Assembly: GCF_016862955.1 (NCBI RefSeq)
Contig: NZ_BONY01000005.1
Location: 62,001 to 126,000 of the forward strand
Direction: 5' to 3'
Source: Rhizocola hellebori
GTDB taxonomy: Bacteria > Actinomycetota > Actinomycetes > Mycobacteriales > Micromonosporaceae
DNA length: 64,000 nucleotides
Below, piece after piece: positions 15,651-27,480 of this stretch. The notes under the pieces are model-generated. The model did not search any database, had not been told where the DNA came from, and saw only the letters and a program-made list of their open reading frames with translations. Positions within the stretch are counted from its first letter, which is position 1; every line of letters starts with the position of its first letter. The translations under genes and the position numbers were made by a program.

Positions 15651-18600
15651 GTGACATTCTCTGCTGCACCATTCGCTCAGGGTCTTTACGATCCAGCCAA
15701 TGAACACGACGCCTGTGGCGTCGCCTTCGTCGTGGACGCGCGAGGCCGACGCTCACACGCGATCATCGAGGCTGGCTTGACCGCGCTGCGCAACCTGGAA
15801 CATCGCGGCGCCGCCGGCTGCGAAGTCAACTCCGGTGACGGCGCGGGGATTCTGGTGCAGGTGCCCCACGAATTCCTCAGTGCGGTCACCGACTTCCCCC
15901 TGCCGGAGCCCACCGCTTCCGGGGAGCCGACGTATGCCGTGGGCAATGCCTTCCTTCCCGCGGACCCGCAGCAACGGGCCCGTGCCATCGAGGTGATCGA
16001 AAGGATCGTCTCCGAGGAGGACGTCAAGCTCGTGGGCTGGCGCGACCTGCCCATCGACGCACGAGCCGCCGACCTCGGCCCGTCCGCCCGCTCCGTGCAA
16101 CCCCATTTCGCCCAGCTGTTCATCTCGGGCGAGTCCGGCCTTGCCCTGGAACGGCTGGCGTTCGTGGTGCGGCGGCGGGTCGAGCGGGAGACCCGCGAGC
16201 GCGGGGTCGAGGTTTACTTCTCCTCGTTGTCCGCTCGCACGTTGGTGTACAAGGGGATGCTGACCACCAATCAGCTCCCGGCGTTCTTCCCCGATCTGTC
16301 CGACCCGCGGTTGGTGAGCGCGATCGCGTTGGTGCACAGCCGGTTCTCCACCAACACCTTTCCGAGCTGGCCGCTCGCGCATCCGTACCGCTACATCGCC
16401 CACAACGGCGAGATCAACACCCTCAACGGCAACCGGAACTGGATGCGTGCGCGGGAAGCGCTGCTGGAAAGCGACCTGATTCCGGGTGACCTCAGGCGCC
16501 TGTTCCCGATCTGCACCCCCGGCGCGAGCGACTCCGCGAGTTTCGACGAGGTCCTCGAGCTGCTGCACCTGGGCGGGCGCTCGCTGGCGCACGCGGTGCT
16601 CATGATGATCCCGGAGGCGTGGGAGAACAACTCCACCATGGACCCGGCGCGGCGCGCCTTCTACGAGTTCCATGCGTCGGTCATGGAGCCGTGGGACGGT
16701 CCGGCCTGCATCGCGTTCACCGACGGCACCCAGATCGGCGTCGTCCTCGACCGCAACGGCCTGCGTCCGGCCCGATGGTGGCGCACCAACGAGGACCTCG
16801 TGGTGTTCGCCAGCGAGGCCGGTGTCCTCGACTTCGATCAGGCCACGATTGTCGCGAAAGGACGGTTGCAGCCCGGACGGATGTTCCTCGTGGACACGGC
16901 GGCCGGACGCATCATCGACGACGAGGAGATCAAGTCTGAGCTGGCCGCCGAGCACCCTTACACCGACTGGTTGCACGCTGGTCTGATGCGGCTCTCCGAG
17001 CTGCCCGACCGGGAGCACATCACCTACGGCCACGAGGCGGTGCTGCGCCGCCAGCTCACGTTCGGCTATACCGAGGAAGAGCTACGGGTTCTGGTCACCC
17101 CGGCCGCCCGCGACGGCGCCGAGCCGATCGGTTCCATGGGCACGGACACCCCCATCGCGGTGCTGTCGGAACGTCCCCGGCTGCTCTTCGACTACTTCAG
17201 CCAGTTGTTCGCGCAGGTGACCAATCCGCCGCTGGACGCGATCCGGGAAGAGATCGTCACCTCGGTCGGCGGCACGATCGGGCCGGAGCAGAATCTGCTC
17301 GCGCCGTCGGCGGCGTCCTGCCGTCAGATCGTCCTGCCGTTCCCTGTGCTGGACAACGACGAACTCGCCAAGCTGATCCACATCGATGATGACGGCGACA
17401 TGCCGGGGTTCAAGGCGATCACCGTCTCGGGGCTCTACCGCGTACACGATGGTGGAGAAGGTCTTAAAGCCCGGCTGATTGAGATCTGCCGGCACATCTC
17501 CGAGGCCATCGAGGACGGCGCACGGCTGATCGTGCTCTCCGATCGCGATGCCACCGCAGATCTGGCGCCGATCCCGTCGCTGCTGCTGACCGCCTGCGTG
17601 CATCACCACCTCATCCGTGAACAGACCCGCACCATGGTGGGGCTGATCACCGAGACCGGTGACGCCCGCGAGGTGCACCATATGGCGCTGTTGCTGGGCT
17701 ATGGCGCGGGCGCGGTGAATCCGTATCTGGCTTTTGAGTCCATTGAGGACATGATTGCCAGTGGTGAGATTACTGGCATCGACCCATACAAGGCTGTGCG
17801 CAATTACGTCAAGGCGATGGGCAAGGGTGTGCTGAAGGTGATGTCCAAGATGGGCATCTCCACAGTCGCCTCCTACATTGGCGCGCAAGTCTTCGAAGCG
17901 GTCGGCCTGTCCGAAAAGCTCGTCGAGCGATACTTCACCGGGACGTCGAGCAAGCTCGGCGGGATCGGGCTCGAGGAGATCCATGCGGAGGTCGCCGCTC
18001 GCCATTCGCGTGCTTGGCAAGCGAATGCCACCAGCACCGCACACCGCCGGCTGGAGACGGGCGGCGAGTATCAGTGGCGACGCGAAGGCGAGTTGCATCT
18101 TTTCAACCCGGAGACCGTGTTCCTGCTGCAGCACTCGACCCGCACCAAGCAGTTCGAGGTGTTCGGAAAGTACACCGCCGCGGTGGACTCCTTGTCCCGC
18201 AAGGCGGCGACCTTGCGTGGCCTGTTCGCGCTGAAGGTCGGCGCCCTGCCGCCCGTGCCGATCGATGAGGTCGAGTCCGTCGAAAGCATCGTCACCCGGT
18301 TCTCCACCGGCGCGATGTCCTACGGTTCCATCTCCGCTGAGGCGCACGAGACGCTCGCGATCGCGATGAACTCGATCGGGGCCAGGTCCAACACCGGCGA
18401 GGGTGGCGAGGACGTCGACCGGCTCTACGACCCCGCTCGGCGCAGCGCCGTCAAACAGGTCGCCAGTGGACGGTTCGGCGTCACCAGTGAATATCTGGTC
18501 AACGCCGATGACCTCCAGATCAAGATGGCCCAAGGCGCCAAGCCCGGCGAGGGTGGCCAACTGCCTGCGCACAAGGTGTACCCGTGGGTGGCGCGTACGC

Positions 18601-20195
18601 GGCACTCGACCCCGGGCGTCGGCCTCATCTCTCCGCCGCCGCACCACGACATCTACTCCATCGAAGACCTGGCGCAGCTGATTCACGACCTGAAGAACGC
18701 CAACGACCTGGCCCGGGTGCATGTCAAGCTCGTCGCCGAGGTGGGGGTGGGAACGGTCGCGGCGGGGGTCAGCAAGGCGCATGCCGACGTGGTCCTCATC
18801 TCCGGGCACGACGGCGGGACAGGCGCGTCGCCGTTGACCTCGCTCAAGCACGCCGGAGCGCCGTGGGAGCTGGGCCTGGCCGAGACGCAGCAGACCTTGC
18901 TGCTCAACGGATTGCGCGACCGGATAGTGGTGCAGGTCGACGGTCAGCTGAAGACCGGTCGTGACGTCGTCATCGCCGCGCTGCTGGGCGCGGAGGAGTT
19001 CGGTTTCGCGACCGCGCCGCTGGTGGTGTCGGGCTGCATCATGATGCGCGTGTGTCACCTGGACACCTGCCCGGTCGGCGTGGCCACGCAAAACCCGGTG
19101 CTGCGCAAGAAGTTCAGCGGCAAGCCGGAGTTTGTGGTCACCTTCTTCCAGTACATCGCGCAGGAGGTGCGGCAATATCTCGCCGACCTCGGCTTCAGAA
19201 GTCTCGACGAGGCGATCGGACGCGCGGAGCTGCTGGACACCCGCCCGGCCATCGACCATTGGAAGGCCAGCGGCCTTGACCTGTCGCCCATCCTCGCGAT
19301 GCCCGAGCTTTCCGAAGGCACGCCGCGGCACCAGGTCGTCGGTCAGGACCACGGCCTGGACAGGGCGCTGGACAACACGCTGATCCAGCTGGCCGAGGGC
19401 GCGCTCACCGATGGGCAGCCGGTGCGGATAGAGCTGCCGGTGCGCAACGTCAACCGGACCGTGGGCACCATGCTCGGCTCGCGGGTGACCCGCGCGTTCG
19501 GCGGCAAGGGCCTGCCCGACGACACCATCGAGATCGTGCTTACCGGCACCGCGGGCCAGTCCTTCGGCGCGTTCCTCCCGCCGGGGATCACGCTGCGGTT
19601 GGCCGGTGACGCCAACGATTACGTCGGCAAGGGGTTGTCAGGCGGGCGAATCATCATCCGTCCGCATGAGCGCGCGGGGTTCGCCGCCGAGGAGAACGTC
19701 ATCGCCGGCAACACCATCCTTTATGGAGCGACGTCGGGTGAGCTGTTCCTGCGCGGCCGGGTGGGTGAGAGGTTCTGTGTCCGCAACTCCGGTGCGATCG
19801 CTGTGGTCGAGGGCGTCGGCGACCATGGGTGTGAATACATGACCGGTGGACGCGTGGCCGTGCTCGGCCCGACCGGGCGGAACTTCGCCGCCGGTATGTC
19901 CGGCGGGGTGGCCCACGTTCTGAATCTGGACCGTTCGCTGGTCAACACCGAGATGGTCGACATCGAGCCACTGTCCGAAGAGGACGCTGTCGAGCTGCGG
20001 GCCATCGTGGAACGTCACTACGCCGAGACCGATTCGGTGGTGGCCCAGGCCATTCTCGCCGACTGGCCGGGACACGCGGCGGCATTCTCGACGATCATGC
20101 CGCGTGACTACCGGCGGGTGCTACAGGCAGGCCGGCTTGCCGAACTGTCCGGTCGCGATGTGGATGAGGCGATCATGGAGGCGGCTCGTGGCTGA
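15651..20195 (+). CDS. gltB: Glutamate synthase (NADPH) large subunit
   Basis: The 1514-residue alpha subunit of GOGAT, which makes two glutamates from glutamine and 2-oxoglutarate. The N-terminal amidotransferase domain has its catalytic cysteine in HDACGVAF, which becomes residue 1 after propeptide cleavage. The [15 protein letters not shown] motif, the FMN-binding synthase domain ([26 protein letters not shown]), the 3Fe-4S cysteines in [16 protein letters not shown] and the C-terminal GxGxG helix domain are all present. GTG 15651 follows AGGAG with good spacing and gives the normal short propeptide; ATG 15627 is possible but lacks such a site. It overlaps gltD by eight bases. Confidence 0.97.
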   Translation: MTFSAAPFAQGLYDPANEHDACGVAFVVDARGRRSHAIIEAGLTALRNLEHRGAAGCEVNSGDGAGILVQVPHEFLSAVTDFPLPEPTASGEPTYAVGNAFLPADPQQRARAIEVIERIVSEEDVKLVGWRDLPIDARAADLGPSARSVQPHFAQLFISGESGLALERLAFVVRRRVERETRERGVEVYFSSLSARTLVYKGMLTTNQLPAFFPDLSDPRLVSAIALVHSRFSTNTFPSWPLAHPYRYIAHNGEINTLNGNRNWMRAREALLESDLIPGDLRRLFPICTPGASDSASFDEVLELLHLGGRSLAHAVLMMIPEAWENNSTMDPARRAFYEFHASVMEPWDGPACIAFTDGTQIGVVLDRNGLRPARWWRTNEDLVVFASEAGVLDFDQATIVAKGRLQPGRMFLVDTAAGRIIDDEEIKSELAAEHPYTDWLHAGLMRLSELPDREHITYGHEAVLRRQLTFGYTEEELRVLVTPAARDGAEPIGSMGTDTPIAVLSERPRLLFDYFSQLFAQVTNPPLDAIREEIVTSVGGTIGPEQNLLAPSAASCRQIVLPFPVLDNDELAKLIHIDDDGDMPGFKAITVSGLYRVHDGGEGLKARLIEICRHISEAIEDGARLIVLSDRDATADLAPIPSLLLTACVHHHLIREQTRTMVGLITETGDAREVHHMALLLGYGAGAVNPYLAFESIEDMIASGEITGIDPYKAVRNYVKAMGKGVLKVMSKMGISTVASYIGAQVFEAVGLSEKLVERYFTGTSSKLGGIGLEEIHAEVAARHSRAWQANATSTAHRRLETGGEYQWRREGELHLFNPETVFLLQHSTRTKQFEVFGKYTAAVDSLSRKAATLRGLFALKVGALPPVPIDEVESVESIVTRFSTGAMSYGSISAEAHETLAIAMNSIGARSNTGEGGEDVDRLYDPARRSAVKQVASGRFGVTSEYLVNADDLQIKMAQGAKPGEGGQLPAHKVYPWVARTRHSTPGVGLISPPPHHDIYSIEDLAQLIHDLKNANDLARVHVKLVAEVGVGTVAAGVSKAHADVVLISGHDGGTGASPLTSLKHAGAPWELGLAETQQTLLLNGLRDRIVVQVDGQLKTGRDVVIAALLGAEEFGFATAPLVVSGCIMMRVCHLDTCPVGVATQNPVLRKKFSGKPEFVVTFFQYIAQEVRQYLADLGFRSLDEAIGRAELLDTRPAIDHWKASGLDLSPILAMPELSEGTPRHQVVGQDHGLDRALDNTLIQLAEGALTDGQPVRIELPVRNVNRTVGTMLGSRVTRAFGGKGLPDDTIEIVLTGTAGQSFGAFLPPGITLRLAGDANDYVGKGLSGGRIIIRPHERAGFAAEENVIAGNTILYGATSGELFLRGRVGERFCVRNSGAIAVVEGVGDHGCEYMTGGRVAVLGPTGRNFAAGMSGGVAHVLNLDRSLVNTEMVDIEPLSEEDAVELRAIVERHYAETDSVVAQAILADWPGHAAAFSTIMPRDYRRVLQAGRLAELSGRDVDEAIMEAARG

Positions 20196-21645
20196 TCCCA
20201 CTGGATTCATGAAGAGCGATCGCGAGCAGCCCAAGCGCCGCCCGGTACAGGTAAGGATCTCCGACTGGCGCGAGGTCTATCAGCCGTTTGCGCCAGAGAA
20301 GATCCAGACCCAGGCCAGCCGCTGCATGGACTGCGGGATCCCGTTCTGCCATAACGGTTGCCCGCTCGGGAACCTGATTCCGGAGTGGAACGACCTGGTG
20401 CGCACTGACAATTGGCGCGCCGCCATCGACCGGCTGCACGCGACCAACAATTTCCCGGAGTTCACCGGGCGGTTGTGCCCCGCGCCGTGCGAGGCGGCGT
20501 GTGTGCTCGGCATCAACTCCGACGCGGTCACCATCAAGCAGGTCGAGGTGGAGATTATCGACCGGGCTTGGGAGCAGGGCTGGGTCGCCCCGCAGATTCC
20601 GGAGTGGCTCACCGGGATGAAGGTCGCGGTGGTCGGCTCCGGCCCCGCCGGGCTGGCCGCCGCCCAGCAGCTCACCCGGGCCGGTCATGACGTGACCGTC
20701 TACGAGTCCGCTGACCGCATCGGCGGGCTGCTGCGCTATGGCATCCCGGAGTTCAAGATGGAGAAGCGGCACCTCGATCGGCGGTTGGCGCAGATGGAGG
20801 CCGAAGGCACCCGGTTCGTCACCGGCGTCCGCGTCGGCACAGATCTTTCCGTCGAGCAATTGCGTTCCGGCTTCCACGCGGTCGTCATCGCCACCGGGGC
20901 AACGGTTCCGCGTGACCTTCCGGTGCCCGGCCGCGAGCTGACGGGCATCTACTCGGCGATGGAGTATCTGGTGCCGGCCAACCGGGTTCAGCTCAGCGAT
21001 ACGGACTCGTCGCCGATCGACGCGGCGGGCAAGCACGTGGTGATCATCGGCGGTGGTGACACCGGGGCCGACTGCCTCGGCACCGCCCACCGCCAAGGCG
21101 CTGCAAGCGTGGTGCAGCTGGAAATCATGCCACGGCCGGACGACCTGCGTCCCGTCTCCACCCCGTGGCCGACCTGGCCGTTGATCTACCGCACCTCCAG
21201 CGCCCATGAGGAGGGCGGCGAGCGGTTGTTCGCGGTCAACACTGAGCGGTTCGTGGGCGACGAGAGCGGCAATGTGCGCGCGCTCGCGCTGCACGAGGTC
21301 GACAGTAGATTCACCAAAATCGAGGGAACAGAGCGAGAGATCCCAGCCGACCTGGTGCTCCTGGCGATGGGCTTCGTGTCCACCGGCGGGGCGGCGAAAG
21401 GCGAATTCCTGGACTCGCTCGGCGTCGAGGTCGATTCGCGCGGGCGTGCGGTCCGTGACGCCCATTGGAAGTCCACGGCGGAAGGGGTGTTCGTCGCCGG
21501 TGACGCCGGCCGCGGACAGTCATTGATCGTGTGGGCCATCGCCGAAGGCAGAGCCGCAGCCGCGGCGGTGGACGCTTTCCTTTCGGGGGCGTCGAACCTG
21601 CCGGCCCCGATCCATCCGGACACGGTCGCCATCGCGGCCCGCTGA
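20188..21645 (+). CDS. gltD: Glutamate synthase small subunit
   Basis: The 485-residue beta subunit of GOGAT, which passes electrons from NADPH through FAD and iron-sulfur clusters to GltB. The N-terminal cluster motif [16 protein letters not shown] and [15 protein letters not shown] are present. They are followed by the FAD motif [13 protein letters not shown] and the NADPH motif GGGDTGADC, ending [17 protein letters not shown]. The start is GTG 20188 (VADPTGFMK), lying within the last codons of gltB with GGAGG upstream, so the two are translationally coupled. Confidence 0.97.
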   Translation: MADPTGFMKSDREQPKRRPVQVRISDWREVYQPFAPEKIQTQASRCMDCGIPFCHNGCPLGNLIPEWNDLVRTDNWRAAIDRLHATNNFPEFTGRLCPAPCEAACVLGINSDAVTIKQVEVEIIDRAWEQGWVAPQIPEWLTGMKVAVVGSGPAGLAAAQQLTRAGHDVTVYESADRIGGLLRYGIPEFKMEKRHLDRRLAQMEAEGTRFVTGVRVGTDLSVEQLRSGFHAVVIATGATVPRDLPVPGRELTGIYSAMEYLVPANRVQLSDTDSSPIDAAGKHVVIIGGGDTGADCLGTAHRQGAASVVQLEIMPRPDDLRPVSTPWPTWPLIYRTSSAHEEGGERLFAVNTERFVGDESGNVRALALHEVDSRFTKIEGTEREIPADLVLLAMGFVSTGGAAKGEFLDSLGVEVDSRGRAVRDAHWKSTAEGVFVAGDAGRGQSLIVWAIAEGRAAAAAVDAFLSGASNLPAPIHPDTVAIAAR

Positions 21646-21659
21646 AGCCGCCCCAAACT

Positions 21660-24281
21660 CTATGAGTCGCTGGGGTTGGGCCACGCGCAAGTGAAGGTGT
21701 GCCTGCCGGAGCCGATGTCGACGGGGGAGAAGGACGGGTCCGGAAGTTCGACGAAGGCGGTGACGCCCGGCGGGATGGTGACGTCGACGTGCAGCCGATC
21801 CTCGGCTCGCCGCCAAGCGACCTCGATCCGGCCAAACGGGCTTTCGTAAGCCGCCGAAGCGTGGGTGAGACCGCCGCCGGGGCGGGGCCGGACGGCAACC
21901 CGCCGATAGCCGGGCGCAGCCGGGGCGAGACCCGCGACGCGGCGGTGCAGCCAATCGGCGACCGCGCCGAGCGCGTAGTGGTTGAAGGAAGTCATCTCGC
22001 CCGGGTTGACGGTGCCATCGGGAAGCATGCTGTCCCACCTTTCCCAGATGGTGGTGGCGCCCATGGTCACCGGGTAGAGCCAGGACGGGCACTGGCGTTG
22101 CATGAGCAGGCGGCCGGCGGTGTCGTCCGCGCCGACGGCGGTCAGCGCGTCGCAGATCAGTGGAGTGCCCACGAACCCGGTGGCCACATGGTGGCCGCCG
22201 GCCTCGACCAGCTCCACGAGGCGGCGGCCGGCCCGCTCGCGCTGCTCCGACTTCTCCAGCAGATTGGCGTGCAGCGCAACGGCATAGGCGGTCTGCGCGT
22301 CGCTGACCACGCGGCCGTTGGGCGTGACGAACTCGTTGTTGAAGGCATCGGCGACCTCGGCGGCCAGCGCCGTATAGCGCAGATGGTCCTCGTCCTCGCC
22401 CAGCAGCGCGGCGATCGCGGCCAGCTGTGCGGCACTGCGCGCGTGGTAGGCGGTCGCCACCAGGTAGGCGTCGGTGCGCGCGGCGGCGGGCTTGTCCGGC
22501 GGGGCGGCGGGGTCGAGCCAGTCGCCGAACTGGAACCCGGAAGTCCATAATCGACGGTCACCGGCGAGCGCGGCCACCTGTTCCACCCAGGCCTTCATGC
22601 TCGCGTACTGCTGACGCAGCACGCCAACGTCGGCGAAGCGTTCGTGCAGCACGGTCGGCACACTGACCGCGGCGTCGCCCCACACGGCCGTCGGCGCGAC
22701 CGGGAACACCAGGTCGATCCAGGGCACATAGGCCGGTACGGTGCCCAGCGCGCCCTGCTCGGCGGCGAGGTCGGCCAGCCACGAGGTGAGCATTCCAGCG
22801 CAGTCGAAAAGGAACGACGCCGTCGGCGCGAACACCGCGATGTCGCCCGTCCAGCCGAGCCGCTCGTCGCGTTGCGGGCAGTCGGTGGGGACATCCACGA
22901 AGTTGCCGCGCATGCTCCACACCACATTCTCGTGGAACCGTTCCAGCAGCGGATCGGAGCACGCGAACCAGCCTGTGCGCGCCATGTCGGTGTGGCAGAT
23001 CACCGCGTCGATGTCGTCGCTGTGAAGTTCTCCGGGCCACCCGACGACCTCGGCGTAACGGAAGCCGTGCAGGGTGAACCTTGGCTCCCACTCCTCGATC
23101 GCCGCGTCCCCGCGCAGCGTGTAGCCGTCGGTCGCGGCCGCATGGCGAAGCGGTGCCGTGCACAGCTCACTGTCCTGGAGGATCTCGGCGTGCCGGATGA
23201 CTATCGTGCGGCCCGCTTCGCCGCGAACCCTGATGCGTACCCGGCCGGTGAGATTCTGTCCAAAGTCGACGATGGTCTTGCCCGACGGCAAGGTGGTGAT
23301 CGCGACCGGCGCGATGGACTCGGTGCGGCGCACGGGCGGTCCATCCGGCGCTACCAGCAGGCGTGCGTCGAAGGGCTGGGCGGTGACACCCGCCCAGTCC
23401 CGGTCGTCGAAGCCGGGTGCCGACCAACCTGCCCGCTCGAGCCGGGCGTCGTAATGCTCGCCGTCGTAGAGGCCGGTCGCCACGATGGGGCTGGCGCCGG
23501 CGCGCCAGCTCTCGTCGGTCGCCACCACGACCGTCGAGCCGTCCGCGCACACCACCTCCAACTGGGCGAACAGCCCTACGTGTGCGCCATAGATGGCGCG
23601 CTTGCCGCCGAGGAACCCGAGCCGTCCGCGGTACCAGCCTTCGGCAAGCCAGCCGCCGATGGCGTTGCCCCCGTCCCGCAGGAGGTGCGTGACATCGAAA
23701 GTTTGATAGCGCAGGCGGTGGTGATAGCTGGTCCATCCGGGCGCGAGCACGTGGTCGCCGACCCGCTCGCCGTTCAGCTCCATCTCGTAGACACCTTGGG
23801 CCGCAACGTAAAGACGTGCGCGGACGGGTGCGGCGGGCAGGGTGAAAGCGCGGCGCAGCAGCAGCGCCGGCCAGTCCCGGTCGGCGGGCTGGCCCAGATC
23901 GGGCGTGATCATTCGCGCGGTCCAGTCCTCGGGCCGCACCAGGCCGGTCTCGATGATCAGTGGCGGGCTCCACGGAGACGGATCGTCGCTCTGCTCGTGC
24001 CAGACGCGCACCTTCACCGCGCAGCGGCTGCGTGACGCGAGGGGCGGCAGCGGCCATGGGACCAGAGTCTGTTCCTGCGCTGGGATCTGCATACTGAGCA
24101 CCGTGCGGTCCGGCTCGTCGTCGGAAACGACCGCGATCTGGTAAGCCGTCTGGGTCCAGTCAGGGTGCTCGGTCTCGACCTGCCAGGAAAGGCGGGGACG
24201 GATCTGGCCTATGCCAAGCGGCTCGCGGTGATGCTCTGCCTTCAGGCGCACCACCTTGACGGGGGCGTCGATGCCGCTCAT
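21660..24281 (-). CDS. Alpha-L-rhamnosidase, GH78 family
   Basis: An 873-residue GH78 enzyme that releases terminal L-rhamnose from plant glycosides or polysaccharides. The N-terminal beta domains (PRLSWQVETEHPDW, LYVAAQGVYEMELNGERVGDH-type carbohydrate-binding segment) precede the (alpha/alpha)6 barrel. The family signature CPQRDERLGWTGD near residue 465 carries the general acid Glu. ATG 24281 follows GAGGAG. There is no signal peptide, so it acts inside the cell on imported rhamnosides. It is the last gene of a sugar ABC operon, 47 bases after the second permease gene. Confidence 0.93.
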   Translation of the reverse strand: MSGIDAPVKVVRLKAEHHREPLGIGQIRPRLSWQVETEHPDWTQTAYQIAVVSDDEPDRTVLSMQIPAQEQTLVPWPLPPLASRSRCAVKVRVWHEQSDDPSPWSPPLIIETGLVRPEDWTARMITPDLGQPADRDWPALLLRRAFTLPAAPVRARLYVAAQGVYEMELNGERVGDHVLAPGWTSYHHRLRYQTFDVTHLLRDGGNAIGGWLAEGWYRGRLGFLGGKRAIYGAHVGLFAQLEVVCADGSTVVVATDESWRAGASPIVATGLYDGEHYDARLERAGWSAPGFDDRDWAGVTAQPFDARLLVAPDGPPVRRTESIAPVAITTLPSGKTIVDFGQNLTGRVRIRVRGEAGRTIVIRHAEILQDSELCTAPLRHAAATDGYTLRGDAAIEEWEPRFTLHGFRYAEVVGWPGELHSDDIDAVICHTDMARTGWFACSDPLLERFHENVVWSMRGNFVDVPTDCPQRDERLGWTGDIAVFAPTASFLFDCAGMLTSWLADLAAEQGALGTVPAYVPWIDLVFPVAPTAVWGDAAVSVPTVLHERFADVGVLRQQYASMKAWVEQVAALAGDRRLWTSGFQFGDWLDPAAPPDKPAAARTDAYLVATAYHARSAAQLAAIAALLGEDEDHLRYTALAAEVADAFNNEFVTPNGRVVSDAQTAYAVALHANLLEKSEQRERAGRRLVELVEAGGHHVATGFVGTPLICDALTAVGADDTAGRLLMQRQCPSWLYPVTMGATTIWERWDSMLPDGTVNPGEMTSFNHYALGAVADWLHRRVAGLAPAAPGYRRVAVRPRPGGGLTHASAAYESPFGRIEVAWRRAEDRLHVDVTIPPGVTAFVELPDPSFSPVDIGSGRHTFTCAWPNPSDS

Positions 24282-24328
24282 CGGCTCCTCATTTCGCTGT
24301 GTTGGTTGGGGTCCTTGGCAGCCCGGCG

Positions 24329-25165
24329 TCAGCCCTTGATGGCACCGGAGGTGAGGCCCGCCACGATCTGCCGGTTGAAGAACATGAACATCAACAGGGG
24401 TGGGATGGTGATCAGCAGCATGTTCATGAACAGCAGGTTGTACTGCGTCGCGTACTGACTCTGAAAGTTGAAAAGGGTCAGCTGCACGGTCGCGTTCTGG
24501 TCGCCCGGCAGAAAGTAGAGCGGGTTGGTGAAGTCGTTGAACACCACCACGGACTGCACCACAATCACCGTGACCGCCACCGAGCGCAGCAACGGAAGAA
24601 TGACTTGGAAGAACAGCCGCAGCGGTCCGGCGCCGTCGATGATGGCCGCCTCGTCCAGGTCGCGGGGGACGGTCGCGATGAATGCCCGGAACAGCAGGAT
24701 GCTGAAGGACATGCCGAACGCGATCTCGATGAGGATCAGGCCCGGCATGGTCTTGAACAGCCCGAGGCCTTGCAACACCCAGATGGTGGGCACCACCGCC
24801 GGCGGAATGATAAGGCCGGACAGGACAAGGAAGTTGACCAGCCCGGTCCACCGGCTGCGACGGCGCTGCAACACGAATGCCACCATCGCCGACAGGACGA
24901 CCATGAGGCCGACACTGCACACGGTGAGGATGGTGCTGTTGATGAACGCGATGATCAGCATGTAGTCGCGTGCCGCGATCACCTCTTGCAGGTTCTGCAT
25001 GAACTGGAATTGGGTCGGCCACGAGAAGCTCAGGTCCGCGGACTCGCTTCTGTCTTTCATGGCGGTGAGCACGATGAAAGCGAACGGCACCAGGAACACG
25101 ACGGCCGAGACCACAATCGTCAGGGTGCCAAGCAGGAAACCCTTGATACCCGTGCGGCGGGTCAC
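24329..25165 (-). CDS. Sugar ABC transporter permease (MalG-type)
   Basis: A 278-residue CUT1 inner-membrane permease with six transmembrane segments. The EAA loop DEAAIIDGAGPLRLFFQVILP, which contacts the ATPase, is near residue 185. It starts at GTG 25165, overlapping the stop of the upstream permease by GTGA. The second half has NDFTNPLYFL, typical of MalG-like partners. It forms a heterodimer with the preceding permease. No ATPase gene is present in the operon; actinomycetes often use a shared MsiK-type ATPase for such importers. Confidence 0.93.
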   Translation of the reverse strand: MTRRTGIKGFLLGTLTIVVSAVVFLVPFAFIVLTAMKDRSESADLSFSWPTQFQFMQNLQEVIAARDYMLIIAFINSTILTVCSVGLMVVLSAMVAFVLQRRRSRWTGLVNFLVLSGLIIPPAVVPTIWVLQGLGLFKTMPGLILIEIAFGMSFSILLFRAFIATVPRDLDEAAIIDGAGPLRLFFQVILPLLRSVAVTVIVVQSVVVFNDFTNPLYFLPGDQNATVQLTLFNFQSQYATQYNLLFMNMLLITIPPLLMFMFFNRQIVAGLTSGAIKG

Positions 25166-26034
25166 TGTTCGACCTCCTTGCGGTTGAGGAACCAGAACAA
25201 CGGGACCACAATCGCGGTGACCGCGAGGAAGAGCACCACATTGCCGGCCGTGGAAAGACCGTAGAAGCCTGCCTGGTACTGCTTGTAGATGACCGAGGCG
25301 ATGACGTCGGAGGTGAATCCGGGCCCGCCGCGGGTCATGGCCCAGATCAGGTCGAAGGATCGCAGCCCGCCGATCAGGGACAGAATGATGACCGTCGCCG
25401 TGGCGGGACGGGCAAGCGGCAACACGATGTGCCGGAAACTGCCCCACCCGTCGGCGCCGTCGCACCTGGCCGCCTCGAAGTACTCCTGCGGGATCGAGAC
25501 GATGCCGGCGATGTAGATGAGCGTCGCCAGTCCCACGCCCTTCCACACATCGACCAGCGCCACGGAGATCAGCGCGTACCTCGGATCCACGAGCCAGCCG
25601 GGGCCCTCGATACCGATCGCGCTCAGTGTCTCGTTGATGAGCCCGTGTTCGGGGTTCATCAACGCGGTGAAGGTGATTCCCACCCCGATCGTGCTGACCA
25701 GGACCGGGAAGAACACCACCGAGCGCAGGTAGCCCCGCGCGATGATGCGCGAAGTGAGCAGCATCGCCAAAGGCAGGCCCAGCAACACTTTCAGCCCGGA
25801 GGTGACCGCCGCGTATATGAGCGTGTTGACGAAACCCTTGACCAGCGCCGGTTCCTGGAAGAAAGAGAGGAAATTCTCCAGGCCGATGTACTTGTAATCG
25901 AACAGGCTCCAGCGGGTGAGGCTGAAGTAGAACGAGGCGAACGTCGGCAGCAGGAACAGCACCGCATAGATGACAGCGGCGGGCACATAGAACCAATAAG
26001 GATATGGGCTGCGCGAACGGGTTGTGGTCGTCAC
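25162..26034 (-). CDS. Sugar ABC transporter permease (MalF-type)
   Basis: A 290-residue CUT1 permease with six membrane helices, beginning with a Thr/Arg-rich cytoplasmic tail and YWFYVPAAVIYAVLFLLPTFAS. The EAA loop EYFEAARCDGADGWGSFRHIVLP is present around residue 190 (split here only for length: EYFEAARCDGADG, then GSFRHIVLPL). The GTG start follows AGGAG. It is the second gene of the operon, 68 bases after the binding-protein gene. The context with an alpha-L-rhamnosidase suggests that rhamnose-containing oligosaccharides are the cargo. Confidence 0.93.
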   Translation of the reverse strand: MTTTTRSRSPYPYWFYVPAAVIYAVLFLLPTFASFYFSLTRWSLFDYKYIGLENFLSFFQEPALVKGFVNTLIYAAVTSGLKVLLGLPLAMLLTSRIIARGYLRSVVFFPVLVSTIGVGITFTALMNPEHGLINETLSAIGIEGPGWLVDPRYALISVALVDVWKGVGLATLIYIAGIVSIPQEYFEAARCDGADGWGSFRHIVLPLARPATATVIILSLIGGLRSFDLIWAMTRGGPGFTSDVIASVIYKQYQAGFYGLSTAGNVVLFLAVTAIVVPLFWFLNRKEVEQ

Positions 26035-26102
26035 ACGGGCTCCTCGGCTGGGCCAGCGGCCCCACCGGCGGGTGGTGGGGCCGCGGGAATCAGGGCTCGG
26101 CC

Positions 26103-27425
26103 TTACCAGCCAGGCAAACCGAGCTGCTGGGCCTGCTTCTTGACGTCCTGGTCGTAGAGCTCGGCCGCGGAGTCCGCTTTGCGGATTCCGGAACCCACCT
26201 CGACGGTGATCTGCTCCAGCGACGGGCCTTTGATGGGGGAGAGGAACTCCAGCGCCGGGCTGTTGTTGCCGCCATCGAAGTAGGGCTGCATATCCTTGAT
26301 CGCCCCGGGCACGTCAGCGGGCAGCGTGCAGCCCTTCACCAGGAACGGCCCGCTCGGCGTGAACGCCTTCGCCTGCGCGTCGCAGCCCTCCTTGCTGGCC
26401 ACGAAGGCCAGGAACTTCTTTGCCGCGTCGAGTTTCGCGCCGTTCGTCTTCTTCGCGACGTAGATGCCGGCCGGCTCCCAGACGGTCAGGCCGTATTTGG
26501 AGGCGTCATCGCCCGGCTGAGCGAAGAAGCCAATGTCCTTGATTTTGTCCGGGCTTTGCTGGGCGATCGTGCCCACCGCGAAGGTGAGCATCGGGTAATG
26601 CGCGCCCTTGCCATCGGCGAGTGCTTTGAGCCCCTGCTCGAACTTCAGCGACGCGAAGTCCTTGTTGAGGTAATCGGCGTCGTGCACCTCTTGCAGGTGC
26701 TGGAAGCCGCGCATCGCGGCCGGGGTGGTGGCGTACTTGGCCTGGTTGGCCGTGTACCTGCCGGCCCAGCCCGGCTGAGCGGCCGACACGTTGTGGAAGT
26801 CGGCGAGCACGAACAGCTGCGAGGTCCAGCTGTCCTGGTAGCTCTGAATCACCGGGGCTATCCCGGCCGCCTTTATCTTGGCGTTGTTGGCCATGAAGTC
26901 GGCCCAGGTCTTGGGTACCTGCAGACTGAGCTGGCTGTAAATGGCTTTGTTATAAAGGATTCCGCCACCGGTCGCGCCCCCGGCCGGTACCCCATAAAGC
27001 TGCCCGTTGGCAGAAACCGTCGTCTTGAACGCCGCGTCGATGTCACCGGCGCTGGACAGGTCAGTGATCGTGGCCAGGTTCTGCTCCGGCTTGAGCGCCT
27101 GGAACAGCGAACCTGAGTTGTACCAGAAGATGTCGGACATGTCGCCGGTGGCGAGGCGGGTCTTGACGACGTTGTCGCCATCGCTGCCCTGCGGCCGGGT
27201 CTCTACTGTGATCTTGATGGTGGGGTTCTTCGCGGTGAACGCGTTCACCAGGCCCTGCGCAGTCTTGACGGTGGGGTCGGAGTTGTCGACGAGAAAGGTC
27301 AGCGTGGTGGCCTGACTGTCCTTGTCGCTGCTGCCGAGATCTCCGGGACTGCACGCGCTCACAACCCACGCGCCAACCGCAACGGCCGCAAGCGCGGCGA
27401 TGCGGCGTCGCGAAACCATGAACAT
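26103..27425 (-). CDS. Sugar ABC transporter substrate-binding lipoprotein
   Basis: A 440-residue extracellular binding protein of the CUT1 family (SBP_bac_1). The signal RRRIAALAAVAVGAWVVSAC ends in lipobox VSAC, so it is anchored by lipid at about Cys22. The mature region starts with LTFLVDNSDPTVKTAQGLVNAF and continues with ATGDMSDIFWYNSGS, typical of oligosaccharide-binding proteins. GGAGGT precedes ATG 27425; a second ATG two codons later is less well spaced. It is the first gene of the rhamnoside operon and is divergent from the LacI regulator. Confidence 0.93.
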   Translation of the reverse strand: MFMVSRRRIAALAAVAVGAWVVSACSPGDLGSSDKDSQATTLTFLVDNSDPTVKTAQGLVNAFTAKNPTIKITVETRPQGSDGDNVVKTRLATGDMSDIFWYNSGSLFQALKPEQNLATITDLSSAGDIDAAFKTTVSANGQLYGVPAGGATGGGILYNKAIYSQLSLQVPKTWADFMANNAKIKAAGIAPVIQSYQDSWTSQLFVLADFHNVSAAQPGWAGRYTANQAKYATTPAAMRGFQHLQEVHDADYLNKDFASLKFEQGLKALADGKGAHYPMLTFAVGTIAQQSPDKIKDIGFFAQPGDDASKYGLTVWEPAGIYVAKKTNGAKLDAAKKFLAFVASKEGCDAQAKAFTPSGPFLVKGCTLPADVPGAIKDMQPYFDGGNNSPALEFLSPIKGPSLEQITVEVGSGIRKADSAAELYDQDVKKQAQQLGLPGW

Positions 27426-27480
27426 GGTCGGTACCTCCAGGGACGAGAACGACATGCTACGGGTAGGGACGGCTGAATTC

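Noticed and set aside
17082-19352. 756-codon open frame on the minus strand
   Set aside because: It lies exactly opposite gltB, has no family motif and is rich in Arg, Gly and His, as expected of antisense frames in high-GC coding DNA.
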